From: Symsagittifera roscoffensis
Taxonomy: Eukaryota > Xenacoelomorpha > Acoela > Convolutidae
DNA length: 64,000 nt
Direction of reading: 5' to 3'
NCBI RefSeq assembly: GCF_963678635.1
Contig: NC_087070.1
Coordinates: forward strand, 34,787,109-34,851,108
Shown: positions 1-10,143 of the stretch, in pieces
Layout of the letters: each line of letters starts with the position of its first letter
Numbering within the stretch: position 1 is the stretch's first letter
Position numbers and translations under genes: made by a program
Notes under the pieces: generated by a model
Told to the model about the DNA's origin: nothing
The model's input: the letters and a program-made list of their open reading frames with translations, nothing else
Database searches by the model: none

Positions 1-2515
1 TGCCTGAAGTTGACTGACAGAAACTAAGGTGAATGTGATGGCTTTGAGTCATCTTGAGGTAGGTCAGGGAAAACTCGTATGAATTCAAGTGCTGTGCCAA
101 GACAAAAAGACAAAACTAAATGAAGCCCAAATGAAAGCGAGATTTTACTTCTTGAATCTTTTTCTTTGGAATTGTTTATTAGTTTTGTTGCGATTCTTGC
201 ATCGTTTTGGGACCTCTTAAATTGTATCCGCCCCTTCTTGCACCTAGTGATGATTGTGCCCTTTTGCAAAAGGGGGGGGGGGTATAGTTACAGAGATTCC
301 CTTTTTCATGTTTTGATGTTTCTTTACTATTTTAAAAAACTAAAAAACGGAGGAGCAACTGCAATCATGTTTTAAAATTATGAGACAAGCTTCAGTGTAT
401 GCTGCGATGACCCTGTACTTGAATGGCAAAACTTCAGCTTGTCGACTTTGAAAGTCGGAATAAAGACGAGCACCTGTTGAGCAAGGAATGAATTGCATTG
501 AAAATCTTAACTGCTCCCCCATTTCGTAAAAGGGGATTAGCTTTTACATCGGTTCATGATAGGGGTAGCAATTCGTTTCTAGGTACCAGAGGGGGAGTAG
601 TTAAAAATCGGATCTCTTTAACTGTATGTCCTTTTATTATTTTTGGGCCAAAGAGACTATTTACTACATCTTTGAATGTAAATTTTTGATCAAAAAAATT
701 TTTGCGCAGCAAATGACATTTTTTAATTTGTAGCACAACACGTAACTCAAAAATTGTATCTTTTCCCTAAAATTGTTAATTGAGACTTGGTTTTAACTCC
801 CCTATACTTTGCTTAAATTTTAAACAATAGTAAACATCAACAATTAAATCAAAACTTGTGTAACTATTTTAGATGCTCATAAAATTTTCTACAGACGCTT
901 GGAAAATATAGCTTTTTGGTTCAAATTTTTCTTTTTTTTGAAACGAGCTGTTCATTTTTTGCTCATTTTTGGTTGTTCTTGATTTTTTTCCAATTTTTTC
1001 CGATTAGTTGCTTCAATTTAAAAAAAAACTGCTTTCAACTTTCGTGTGTGCAAATAAGGAAATACAGCAGGATTTTGATTTATTCAACTGTGCTAACTTA
1101 TCCTGTTTGTCTTATCTTTTTGTTCCAATGATGAAGTACATTGTCTGAAGTTGACTGACAGAAACTAAGGTGAATGTGGTGGCTTTTAGGTCAATTTGAG
1201 GTAGGTCAGGGAAAACTTGTATGAATTCAAGTGCTGTTCCAAGACAAAAAGACAAAACTAAATGAAGCCCAAATGAAAGCGAGATTTTACTTCTTGAATC
1301 TTTTTCTTTGGAATTGTTTATTAGTTTTGTTGCAGTTTTTGCTTCTTTTTGGGACCTACTAAATTGTATTCGCCCCTTCTTGCACCTAGTGATGATTGTG
1401 CCCTTTTGCAAAAGGGGGGGGGGTATAGTTACAGAGATTCCTTTGTTTCATATTTTGATGTTTCTTTACTATTTTAAAAATGTAAAAACGGAGGAGCAAC
1501 TGCAATCATGTTTTAAATTTATGAGACAAGCTTCAGTATATGCTGCAATGACCCTGTACTTGAATGGCAAAACTTCAGCTTGTCGACTTTGAAAGTCGGA
1601 TTAAAGACGAGCACCTGTTGAGCCGGGAATTAATTGCATTGAATATCTTAACTGTTCCCCCATTTTGTAAAAGGGAATTAGCCGTTAAATCGGTTCATGA
1701 TAGGGGTAACAATTCGTTTCTAGGAACCAGAGGGGGAGTAGCTAAAAATCGGATCTCTTTAACTATATATAACTTTATTATTTTCCTGCCAAAGAGACTA
1801 TTTACTACATCATGGAATGTAAAGCTTTGATCAAAAAAATTTTTGCGCAGCAAATGGCATTTTGTTTATTTGTAACACAACACGTAACTCAAAAATTGTA
1901 TCTTTTCCTTAAAAATGTTAATTGAGACTTGGTTTTAACTCCCCTATACTTTGCTTAAATTTTAAACAATAGTAACCATCAACAGTTAAACCAAAACTGG
2001 TGAAACATTTTAGATGCTCATAAAATTTTCTACAGACGCTTGGAAAATATAGCTTTTTGGTTCAAATTTTTCTTTTTTTTGAAACGAGCTGTTCATTTTT
2101 TGCTCATTTTTGGTTGTTCTTGATTTTTCAGTACATTGTCTGAAGTTGACTGACAGAAACTAAGGTGAATGTGGTGGCTTTTAGGTCAATTTGAGGTAGG
2201 TCAGGGAAAACTTGTATGAATTCAAATGCTGTGCCAAGACAAAAAGACAAAACTAAATGAAGCCCAAATGAAAGCGAGATTTTACTTCTTGAATCTATTT
2301 CTTTGGAATAGTTTATTAGTTTTGTTGCATTTCTTGCATCGTTTTGGGACCTCCTAAATTGTATCCGCCCCTTCTTACACCTAGTGATGATTGTGCCCTT
2401 TTGCAAAAGGCGGGGGGTATAGTTACAGAGATTCCTTTTCATAGGGGGATATTCGTTACCAAAGGTGCCCGAAGGGGGATTATAGTTAAGAGATGCGAGA
2501 AATCAGTTGTATTTG
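1..2515. repeat. Tandem repeat, ~1.0-1.1 kb unit, three degenerate copies
   Basis: The phrase CTGAAGTTGACTGACAGAAA recurs at about 4, 1145 and 2140, giving periods of 1141 and 995 bases. Unit 2 is shorter because it lacks the segment corresponding to about 984-1129 of unit 1. Unit 3 follows the others to about 2440, then skips roughly 250 bases and resumes with sequence like 553-640. Each unit has a G-run after CTTTTGCAAAAG (for example 271-282). Short ORFs on both strands recur with the repeat and carry no recognisable domain, so I treat the stretch as non-coding. It lies directly upstream of the receptor exon and may be intronic. Confidence 0.85.
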
Positions 2516-2521
2516 ATTTAG

Positions 2522-2719
2522 CTGGCTTGTCTTGACCTGTGGGTGAGTGTGTTCTACATGCCAGTCAGTGTGTTCGAGATCTTGACTGACAGCCGGCATG
2601 CTCTGGTTTGTCTGGTCGACAAGGGAGGCGCATTCGCCTACGTCACCGCCTCATTCGTCATGTTCATCTGCATTGCAACTGATCGACTCATAGCTGTCAA
2701 CAAACCACACTCTTACAAG
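2522..2719 (+). CDS. Rhodopsin-class (class A) G-protein-coupled receptor, internal exon (TM2 to second intracellular loop)
   Basis: This is a 198-base, 66-codon open exon. It is preceded by a T-rich acceptor ending in AG at 2520-2521 and followed by the donor AAG|GTCAGT with GT at 2720-2721; both splice phases are 0. The peptide starts LACLD (TM2, with the conserved Asp 2.50 as residue 5), has MP at residues 13-14 (Pro 2.59) and a Cys at residue 30 exactly 24 residues before ATDRL. That matches the 3.25-3.49 spacing of the disulphide cysteine and the E/DRY motif, here DRL. Loop 2 follows as IAVNKPHSYK. In-frame stops lie just outside both splice sites. Such receptors signal at the plasma membrane through heterotrimeric G proteins; the ligand cannot be told, although the MP and TAS motifs are common in amine-like receptors. 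The exon is richer in GC than its surroundings. TM1 and TM4-TM7 are not recognisable in the window. Confidence 0.85.
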
Positions 2720-2725
2720 GTCAGT
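2720..2725 (+). other. 5' splice site (donor) of receptor exon
   Basis: AAG|GTCAGT fits the animal U1 consensus and coincides with the point where receptor-like coding stops making sense. Confidence 0.75.
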
Positions 2726-2791
2726 GTGTTACCACGTATGCATGCTACCTGCTGCATAGCAAAGAGTAGGCAGCACAGGTCATTTCAATTG

Positions 2792-2895
2792 ACCAATCGG
2801 AATCGAGATTTTAAAAAAAAACAAACGTACGCAAGAATAATAAATATTCATTTGTTATTTTTGCGTACGTTTGTTTTCTTACCTCTGATTGGTTT
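2792..2895. mobile_element. Small hairpin (foldback) element, copy 1
   Basis: The arms around 2821-2841 and 2855-2874 pair through AAACGTACGCAA and TTGCGTACGTTT. The outer parts CCAATCGG and CTGATTGG also pair. It shares AATCGAGATTTTAAAAAAA with the next element, so the two are members of one MITE-like family. Confidence 0.6.
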
Positions 2896-2922
2896 ATGAT
2901 GAGTCATTGTGACTGTCATGAA

Positions 2923-3046
2923 GTAGACACATCATAAACCATAATCAGAATCGAGATTTTAAAAAAACGTTCGCAAGATTGATAATTTCGCTTTTTTCGT
3001 ACGTTCAATTTTTCTCTCAATTCTGATTGGTTTATGATGTGTCTAC
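2923..3046. mobile_element. Small hairpin (foldback) element, copy 2
   Basis: The ends are perfect 19-base inverted repeats: GTAGACACATCATAAACCA at 2923-2941 and its complement at 3028-3046. The interior also pairs (ATCAGAAT with ATTCTGAT, AACGTTCG with CGTACGTT). It appears to be a non-autonomous DNA transposon lying in tandem with copy 1, probably in the intron after the receptor exon. Confidence 0.7.
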
Positions 3047-3663
3047 TTTTTGAACGAAGTCCGCTGACGTAACAATTCCTGCATTACCTTTTCTTTTTGG
3101 AGGGGACGGGGGAGTAGCGATTAGCATATGTACCGAAAACCATGTGTCAATTGCTTCGAGGTGTTCATCCAAACGAAAAATTTATTAGCCTTAATATGTT
3201 TTCAACGAATTTTTAATCACGTGTTTGTTAACGCGATTAAATCTCTATTTCTAAACTTTCGGACAAGTGCACGCGTATCAAAAATGTAATTTTGAGTGAT
3301 GATATCGACATACATGCTAATCGACATTCATGCTAATAGGCCGTACAAGTAAATTGCCGCAAAATGTAAGCTAAATGTTGAATTCAGCACGAATTCATTG
3401 TTGAAATCATGCATGAAATCACTACACGGGCGGTTGTAGCCGAAGTCCCAAATGAGCCAAAAGCTACGCTTCTATCTTTTTTTCTGCTTTGTTTCTTGGC
3501 AGACCTTTTTCTATTTTATGTAGCAGAAATGTTACATAATGAAAAATTGTATGAAAAAAAATATAATTAATGTATAAAAATTGTAGAAAAAAAAACAAAC
3601 ATGCTGATAAGACTCCCAATTGTTTTCAATTACTGACTATTGACTAACATGGCAAATTAAATG
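3047..3663. other. Unassigned non-coding sequence
   Basis: I see no ORF, recognisable repeat or RNA gene here. There is no sign of the next receptor exon, since no TM4-like coding is present. Confidence 0.5.
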
Positions 3664-4202
3664 CAACAAGACTGCTCGTATAAGGGCGAAGCCCTGAATG
3701 TTCCGACTGCCTTTTAAAGTTTATGGAGCAGCAGTAATAACATAAAAAATTAAATGAAATAAAATAAAATAAAATTTTTTTTTAATTTAAAATTTTTTAA
3801 TGAAAATCATCCCCCCACACGCCATATAAAGTTTAAAAAAGATAGATTTCGTTCCTTGTAACAAACCAATTAAGGCAAATAAGCTTCGTTCAACCATTTT
3901 GGAACGGTTTATTTGACAGATTAAATCTCCGCTTACACGTTAATAGCGCGAATTATATCGCGCGTTAATTGTCACAAATTGGTCAAAATGGTCAAAATGG
4001 CAATCTTTAAACCCTCATAACTTTACGCAAAATGATCACAGGTGAAATATCTTTTCAAATTTAAGCTCAGGACAACAATGGCTTTCGAATGATATTAAAA
4101 AAATCCGTCAAAAAAGGCTAGTTAAGAAGTCGAAATTTGTCTGGAGAAATAAAAAACCCACCCCGAGCACGACTATTCCGTTACTTTCGTATCGAAAGTT
4201 GG
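3664..4202 (+). repeat. ~530-bp repeat family, copy A
   Basis: It begins CAACAAGACTGCTCGTAT and ends TTACTTTCGTATCGAAAGTT. Near the start is the hairpin AGGGCgaaGCCCT, in the middle the palindrome AGCGCGA...TCGCGC, and at the end the hairpin CTTTCGtatCGAAAG. It joins copy B head to tail. Confidence 0.85.
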
Positions 4203-4732
4203 AACAAGACTGCTCGTATCAGGGCGAGGCCCTGAAAGTTCCGACTGCCTTTTAATGTTTATGGAACAGTAATAACATTAAAAAATTAAATTAAATAAAA
4301 CAAAATGAAAAAAAAAATTTCTAAAATTTGAAATTGTTTATGAAAATCATCCCCCCACACGCCATATAAAGTACAAAAAGATAGATTTCGTTCCGTGTAA
4401 CAAATCATTTATGGCAAATAAGCTTCGTTCAACCAATTTGGAACGATTTATAAGACGGATTAAATCTCCGCTTAAGCGTTAATAGCGCGAAATATATCGC
4501 GCGTTAATTGACCCAAATTGGCCAAAATTGCAATCTTTAAACCCTCATGACTTTACGAAAAATGATCACAGGTGCAATATCTTTTCACATTTAAGCTCGA
4601 GACAACAATAGCTTTCGAATTATGTAAAAAAATTTTGTCAAAAAGGGCTAGTTAAAAAGTCGAATTTTGTCTGAAGAAAAAAAAACCCACCCCGAGCACA
4701 AATATTCCGTTACTTTCGTATCGAAAGTCCAA
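4203..4732 (+). repeat. ~530-bp repeat family, copy B
   Basis: It runs head to tail with copy A and carries the same landmarks: GACTGCTCGTATCAGGGCG near the start, CCCCCCACACGCCATATAAA, the TAGCGCGAAATATATCGCGC palindrome, and CCCACCCCGAGCACA near the end. Confidence 0.85.
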
Positions 4733-4957
4733 ACAACAATAAACTGACTTTTAAACACTTTGTAGTAACTTTTTGGAAATTCGAGTTAAGCGAGTATGAT
4801 GTACGAAATTTGGGAACAAGGTTGAATTTGGCAAATGTTGGTTTGCGTTTAATGTGAGTGAGGACCAAGTTTTTTGCCGACGAATGCCGATGCTGCAATT
4901 TTTGAACATGAACCATCTATTGTGGTCAAAAATCGACTTTGCTAAAACCTTGATCTA

Positions 4958-5689
4958 CAAAGCTGATTCAAATTAACCGGACAAAACTAGTTAAACTTGA
5001 AATTTAAAACGCATTGTTCTCAAATCGAGTTGAGTTTAGGTGAAAACTTTTGAGGACAAAACTTGCTTAGAATTTTAGCAGAATTAATATGGTGTAAGTT
5101 GTTTTGCAAAATTCGGGTCCAAAATTTTACCCCAAAAATAGGTCATTTTGGATTTTCTTAGTTAATAGAAAATTACGCCAAAAGTACCCAGTCGATCACA
5201 GACATAATTATATCAAAGTGAGCCCCTTACGTAGCTCAACAAACTTTAAGAAGGGTATAATCTGCAAAATATTGTATACGTTAATTTATTTTTGTTTGAT
5301 AGACAAAAAAGGTCATTTTTACTATTTAAAATACAAACATTTTATTTAAAAACAATTTTTAAACAATATGCAATTTTTTTTGCAGAAAACACCTTTCTTA
5401 AAGTTTGTTGAGCTACGTAAGGGGCTCACTTTGATATAATTATGTCTGTGATCGACTCGGTATTTTTGGCGTAATTTCCTATTAACTAAGAAAATCCAAA
5501 ATGACCCATTTTTGGGGTAAAATTTTGGACCCGAATTTCGCAAAATAACTTACACCATATTAATTTTGCTAAAATTCTAAGCAAGTTTTGTCCTCATAAG
5601 TTTTCACCTAAACTCAACCCAAATTGAGAACAATGCGTTTTGAATTTCAAGTTTAACGCAATTTGTCCGGTTAATTTAAATCAGCACTG
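4958..5689. mobile_element. Foldback MITE, Tc1/mariner type, 732 bp
   Basis: The right end reads TTTAAATCAGCACTG followed by TA; the left end is TA followed by CAAAGCTGATTCAAATTAAC. The terminal sequence is therefore CAGTGCTGATT-like (left end mutated) with a TA target duplication at 4956-4957 and 5690-5691. The arms (4958-5256 and 5391-5689) are inverted copies of each other, separated by a loop of about 130 bases. Matching ORFs on opposite strands in the two arms are a by-product of the inversion. There is no transposase, so it must have been moved in trans. Confidence 0.85.
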
Positions 5690-5691
5690 TA

Positions 5692-7111
5692 TAATCAATG
5701 AGTTGCAATTAAGTGATAATTGACAGTCATTAGAAAAAACAATTCAACGAATTGACATACAATTCAAGTAAACTGTCATTTTTTCTCCCAGTTGATTTTT
5801 TCAAACCTGTGAATTTTTTATGATTCATTTTTTGATTTCTTAAACTAAATTATATTGTTTTTTAAAAATCAACATGAGTGCATGGGCAAATGCTCGAGCA
5901 TAAAATGATTTCATATTTGAAAATTTTAGCGATTTCATATTCTCGTGTATAGCAACTGGAACGGAACGCCTTGTGAACAATTTTCAATAAAACATGTTCT
6001 GCAGCTTTTTTTTGAAAAATAATTGCGCACCAATCACCCTGATACGAGCTGGCTTTTGGTTCACTGGATATTAAAATTTTTTGTTGTTAATATCCAGGTG
6101 GGACAATTACTTTCCTTGAAGTCTATTGTGCGAGCTTAGAAAATTTCAAGTTTAAACTAGCCAAAATTATGCCAATACTTAGCAGATGCCATTGTTTTGA
6201 GCTTGAAAGCAGTCTCAAATATAATCGGGCTTATCAGATGTGATCCCTGAAATGGACAAATTTTTGCTAGCGATTCTGCAAAAAAAAATTACAGAAGGTG
6301 CCGCGGCATTTTTTTAAAAAAAATTTTACTTCAATAAAGATATGTCTAGACGGTCCCAATATTGTAACCATGCCGCAAAAAGACAACTAAATTGGGACAA
6401 GTTAAAGTAAATCAATTGAAAAGACCAATTTTTTTCCATTTTTCCCTTTTTTATTGATGCTATCGATGGCAAAATAAATGTGTCCGCAAATTAGACCAAA
6501 TCAAACTAACCACCGGCAAAAAAGCAAAAAAAGACATTTATAATGGTTTTTTGAGGCTTAAAATGTTACCAACTTCATCAATTCCCGTGTCGCCCTCAGA
6601 TCAGAAAAGTGGATCAAGAATTGATTATAATCAATTATTTTAACTGATTAAAATTAATTAAAATGGACTTCTTTCCATTTTGTTTTTGTTTTGCGCCGTG
6701 TAAAATTTTGCAACAATTTCTCCATTTATTGCATGAGTAATGCAAAATTGTACAAAACGATCTGAGTGTACGACCTAGTTAATTTCTAAACCCATACTTC
6801 CTCAAGTTTGAAAACGTTTCCACTGGTCACATGTTTCCCTCAAAAACAGGTCAAAACTGAAAAGGAGGTAAAAAAAATCCCCTCAAAAACAGGTCAAAAC
6901 TGAAAAAGAGGTAAAAAAAATCCATTGTTAGGCATTTTTTGAACAATTTTGACAAAAAAAATGAAATTTTTCAGCGCTGAAATTGAAGTTGAATTTAAAC
7001 CTCATGTGACCGACTTATTTTTAAAACGTGCAAACTATATTGTGTGCGTTGAAATTTTCATGCTTGCCCGCATCTCAAAAAGAGGAATAATTTTGATCAT
7101 ACTTATTTTAT
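5692..7111. other. Unassigned AT-rich sequence
   Basis: No gene is recognised. It contains a perfect 11-base-arm hairpin (CTGGATATTAA at 6064-6074 with its complement at 6087-6097) and a two-copy 43-base tandem repeat listed separately. Confidence 0.5.
6838..6923 (+). repeat. 43-base tandem duplication, two copies
   Basis: CCTCAAAAACAGGTCAAAAC starts at 6838 and again at 6881. The two copies differ at about one base. Confidence 0.9.
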
Positions 7112-7654
7112 TGTTCCGACTTTCGATACGAAAGTAACGGAATATTTGTGCTCGGGGTGGGTTTTTTTTTTCTTCAGACAAATTTCGACTTTTTAACTAG
7201 CCATTTTTGACGGAATTTTTTTATATCATTCGAAAGCCATTGCTGTCCTGATTTTAAATTTGAAAAGATATTTCACCTGTGATTATTTTTTGTAGGGTTA
7301 TGAGGGTTTAAAGATTGCCATTTTGGCCATTTTGACCAATTTGGGACAATTAACGCGCGATATATTTCGCGCTATTAACGCGTAAGCGGAGATTTAATCC
7401 GTCTTATAAATCGTTCTAAATTGGTTGAACGAAGCTTATTTGCCATATATGATTTGTTACAAGGACCGAAATCTATCTTTTTGTACTTTATATGGCGTGT
7501 GGGGGGATGATTTTCATAAAAAGTTTCAAATTTAAAAAAAAAAATTCATTTTGTTTTATTTCATTTAATTTTTTATTTTGTTACTGTTGCTCCATAAACC
7601 TTAAAAGGCAGTCGGAACATTCAGGGCTTCGCCCTGATACGAGCAGTCTTGTTG
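7112..7654 (-). repeat. ~530-bp repeat family, copy C
   Basis: It reads in reverse relative to copies A and B. It starts GTTCCGACTTTCGATACGAA, has the central ACGCGCGATATATTTCGCGC palindrome, and ends GGGCTTCGCCCTGATACGAG then CAGTCTTGTTG. Confidence 0.85.
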
Positions 7655-7659
7655 TTTTT

Positions 7660-8200
7660 TTCCGACTTTCGATACGAAAGTAACGGAATATTTGTGCTCG
7701 GGGTGGGTTTTTTTTTCTTCAGACAAATTTCGACTTTTTAACTAGCCATTTTTGACGGAATTTTTTTATATCATTCGAAAGCCATTGTTGTTGTGAGCTT
7801 GAATTTGAAAAGATATTTCACCTGTGATTATTTTTCGTAAAGTTATGATGGTTTAAGGATTGCCATTTTGGCCATTTTGACCAATTTGGGACAATTAGCG
7901 AGCGATATATTTCGCGCTATTAACGCTTAAGCGGAGATTTAATCCGTCTTATAAATCGTTCCAAATTGGTTGAACGAAGCTTATTTGCCATATATGATTT
8001 GTTACACGGAACGAAATCTATCTTTTTGTACTTTATATGGCGTGTGGGGTGATGATTTTCATAAAAAATTTCAAAGTTAAAAAAAAAAATTTCATTTTGC
8101 TTCATTTCATTTAATTTTCATTTTGTTACTGCTGCTCCATAAAATTTAAAAGGCAGTCGGAACTTTCAGGCTTTCGCCCTGATACGAGCAGTCTTGTTGT
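7660..8200 (-). repeat. ~530-bp repeat family, copy D
   Basis: It runs head to tail with copy C and shares its order of landmarks. The central palindrome has a small change (AGCGAGCGATATATTTCGCGC region). Confidence 0.85.
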
Positions 8201-8204
8201 TTTT

Positions 8205-8723
8205 GTTCTGACTTTCGATACGAAAGTAACGGAATATTTGTGCTCGGGGTGGGTTTTTTTTTTCTTCAGACAAATTTCGTCTTTTTAACTAGCCAGTTTT
8301 GACGTAATTTTTTTATATCGTTCAAAAGGTATTGTTGTCTTGAGCTCAAATTTGAAAAGATATATTACCTGTGATCATTTTTCGTAAAGTTATGGTGGTT
8401 TAAGGACTGCCATTTTGGCCAATTTGGGACAATTAACGCGCGATTTATTTCGCGCTATTAACGCGTAAGCGGAGGGTTAATCCGTCTTAGAAATCGTTCC
8501 AAATTGGTTAAAAGAAGCTTATTCGCCATGATTGGTTTGTTACAAGGAGCAAAATTTTTTCCTTTTGTGCTTTGTATGCCGTGTGGGGGGATGATTTTCA
8601 TAAAAAATTCAAATTTTAGAAAAAAAAATATTCATTTAATTTTTTAATGTTATTACTGCTCCATAAACCTTAAAAGGCAGTCAGAACATTCAGGGCTTTG
8701 CCCTGATACGAGCAGTCTTGTTG
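8205..8723 (-). repeat. ~530-bp repeat family, copy E
   Basis: This is the third minus-strand unit of the run C-D-E. It is somewhat more diverged and ends in the same CCCTGATACGAGCAGTCTTG. Confidence 0.85.
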
Positions 8724-9073
8724 TTTATAATAATCGATTCTAACTGATTTGCAAGGGATTTTAGTGCTTTATCATATTGATTATAATTAATTTTCCATTG
8801 ATTCTAATCAATTTTTTTGACACTGACCATAAAACTAATATTTTGTTTCATTTTTATCCATTAAACTCGAGTGTAGAAGACAAGCCGGAACGCAGCTAAG
8901 TCCGAAAATTTTGATGCACTCATCTCATTTACAATTGAAACTTGAGAAACGAACAAATAATTTTATACGGAACTTGAATTTAAAAAAATGAACTCCGAGA
9001 GCTGTGGGTCAAAACTAGCCTTGTAGTCCTTGCAAAACTTATACAACCCTGTATCTGAATTTTTTTTGCTTGA
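8724..9073. other. Unassigned sequence before the LTR element
   Basis: It is AT-rich with several AATTGATT-like motifs. I see no gene. The last five bases (CTTGA, 9069-9073) are the target duplication of the LTR element. Confidence 0.5.
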
Positions 9074-9331
9074 TGTCATACCGCTACTGCAGTAGCAGTA
9101 TTTGTCTATGTATGTACAACCAACCTATGGTGCTTACTCATTACTTTTATGGCACGCTCAAGGTCATAGTGAGTGATGATATTGAGAATAAGTGAGAGAT
9201 CACAGTTCGTAACACTGATCTAGCTCTCAGTAACAAAATAAAACAAAAGAAAAAGAAAACCTAAATTCAATATTCCAAATACAGTATTGAATTACAACTT
9301 GTTTCCAACCGATATCGCAACGCATATCACA
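9074..9331 (+). repeat. 5' LTR
   Basis: It begins TGTCATACCGC and ends ATATCACA, the usual TG...CA borders. A perfect 14-base palindrome GCTACTGCAGTAGC lies at 9083-9096. An A-rich AAAATAAAACAAAAG block lies in its 3' half. Confidence 0.95.
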
Positions 9332-10143
9332 TGGCGCAGCCAGCAGGATTCGCAGCTCAAGATAACAGAACGGATATGGGAATTCCGGTATTTTGGGCGT
9401 CAGCGAATCTAGACCCTCCGTGGCAATTCATAATCTGGTTCGAACAATTTCTCATGGCGGTTACGGTCAAAGAAAATGTGAACCCAGAGATAATTTTGGA
9501 AGAACCAAAAGACATATTAGAAGAACCACCACCACGACCAGAAACACCCAGATACGGAGAGAATGAAGATGCGAGGTACGCTAGGATTCTTAGAGATAAG
9601 CTAGCTATAGATAGAGTAGTATTGGAGAACGAAGAGAGAAAGACAAGAGGCCCACGAGTAGGACACAATGTCTTCTACAACGAAGTACAAAAGAAATTGG
9701 TGTCCAGATTATTTTTGTCTTTGGGCACAGAGGGAAAGAAGAGATTCCTACAAAAGAACCCGCATGCTGAAATATCGAAAATGACGTTCAGTGAAATTAC
9801 AGATTTGGCAGAAGTCTCGTTTCAAAAGGTAAAATATGTAACATACGAAAGATACAAGCTATTTACGAGAATGCAAGAATCTGGAGAATCTCTGGAATCA
9901 TTTCACGCAGCGTTAACTGCACAAGCAGCCCGATCAGAACTGGGAGCATTGGAAAATGAAATAGTCCGAGACCTGTTCATTTCAAAAATGAAAAACATGA
10001 CATTGCAGGACACGCTGACATTCGAGACTCTAGACCCGGAAGAGGTTCTGAAAAGGGCTATAAAATTCGAACATAGCAAGTTAACCACAATGGCGTTTCA
10101 AAAGACTAATGCTGCGGCTACAGGGGGATCAAGTAGCAATTAA
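9331..10143 (+). CDS. gag: Gag, capsid part
   Basis: This 270-codon ORF starts with an ATG whose A is the last base of the left LTR. Residues from about 115 to 258 have the helical retrotransposon capsid pattern, including FLQKNPHA, YKLFTRMQESGESLESFHAA and IVRDLFISKMKN. The protein would form the particle around the RNA. It ends at TAA (10141-10143), but the same frame reopens at once into the zinc-knuckle and protease region, so the stop either is a nonsense mutation or is read through. An independent relative starting with the same motif occurs at 56671. The start choice rests on that shared ATGGCGCA.CCAGCAGGAT. Confidence 0.9.
   Translation: MAQPAGFAAQDNRTDMGIPVFWASANLDPPWQFIIWFEQFLMAVTVKENVNPEIILEEPKDILEEPPPRPETPRYGENEDARYARILRDKLAIDRVVLENEERKTRGPRVGHNVFYNEVQKKLVSRLFLSLGTEGKKRFLQKNPHAEISKMTFSEITDLAEVSFQKVKYVTYERYKLFTRMQESGESLESFHAALTAQAARSELGALENEIVRDLFISKMKNMTLQDTLTFETLDPEEVLKRAIKFEHSKLTTMAFQKTNAAATGGSSSN
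9332..9347 (+). promoter_or_regulatory. Primer binding site (tRNA primer)
   Basis: TGGCGCAGCCAGCAGG directly abuts the LTR. The leading TGG would pair with the CCA end of a tRNA; I cannot name the tRNA. The site overlaps the first gag codons. Confidence 0.6.

Noticed and set aside
5104-5543. Two similar ORFs on opposite strands as a conserved gene pair
   Set aside because: They are the two arms of the foldback MITE read outward from its inverted repeat.
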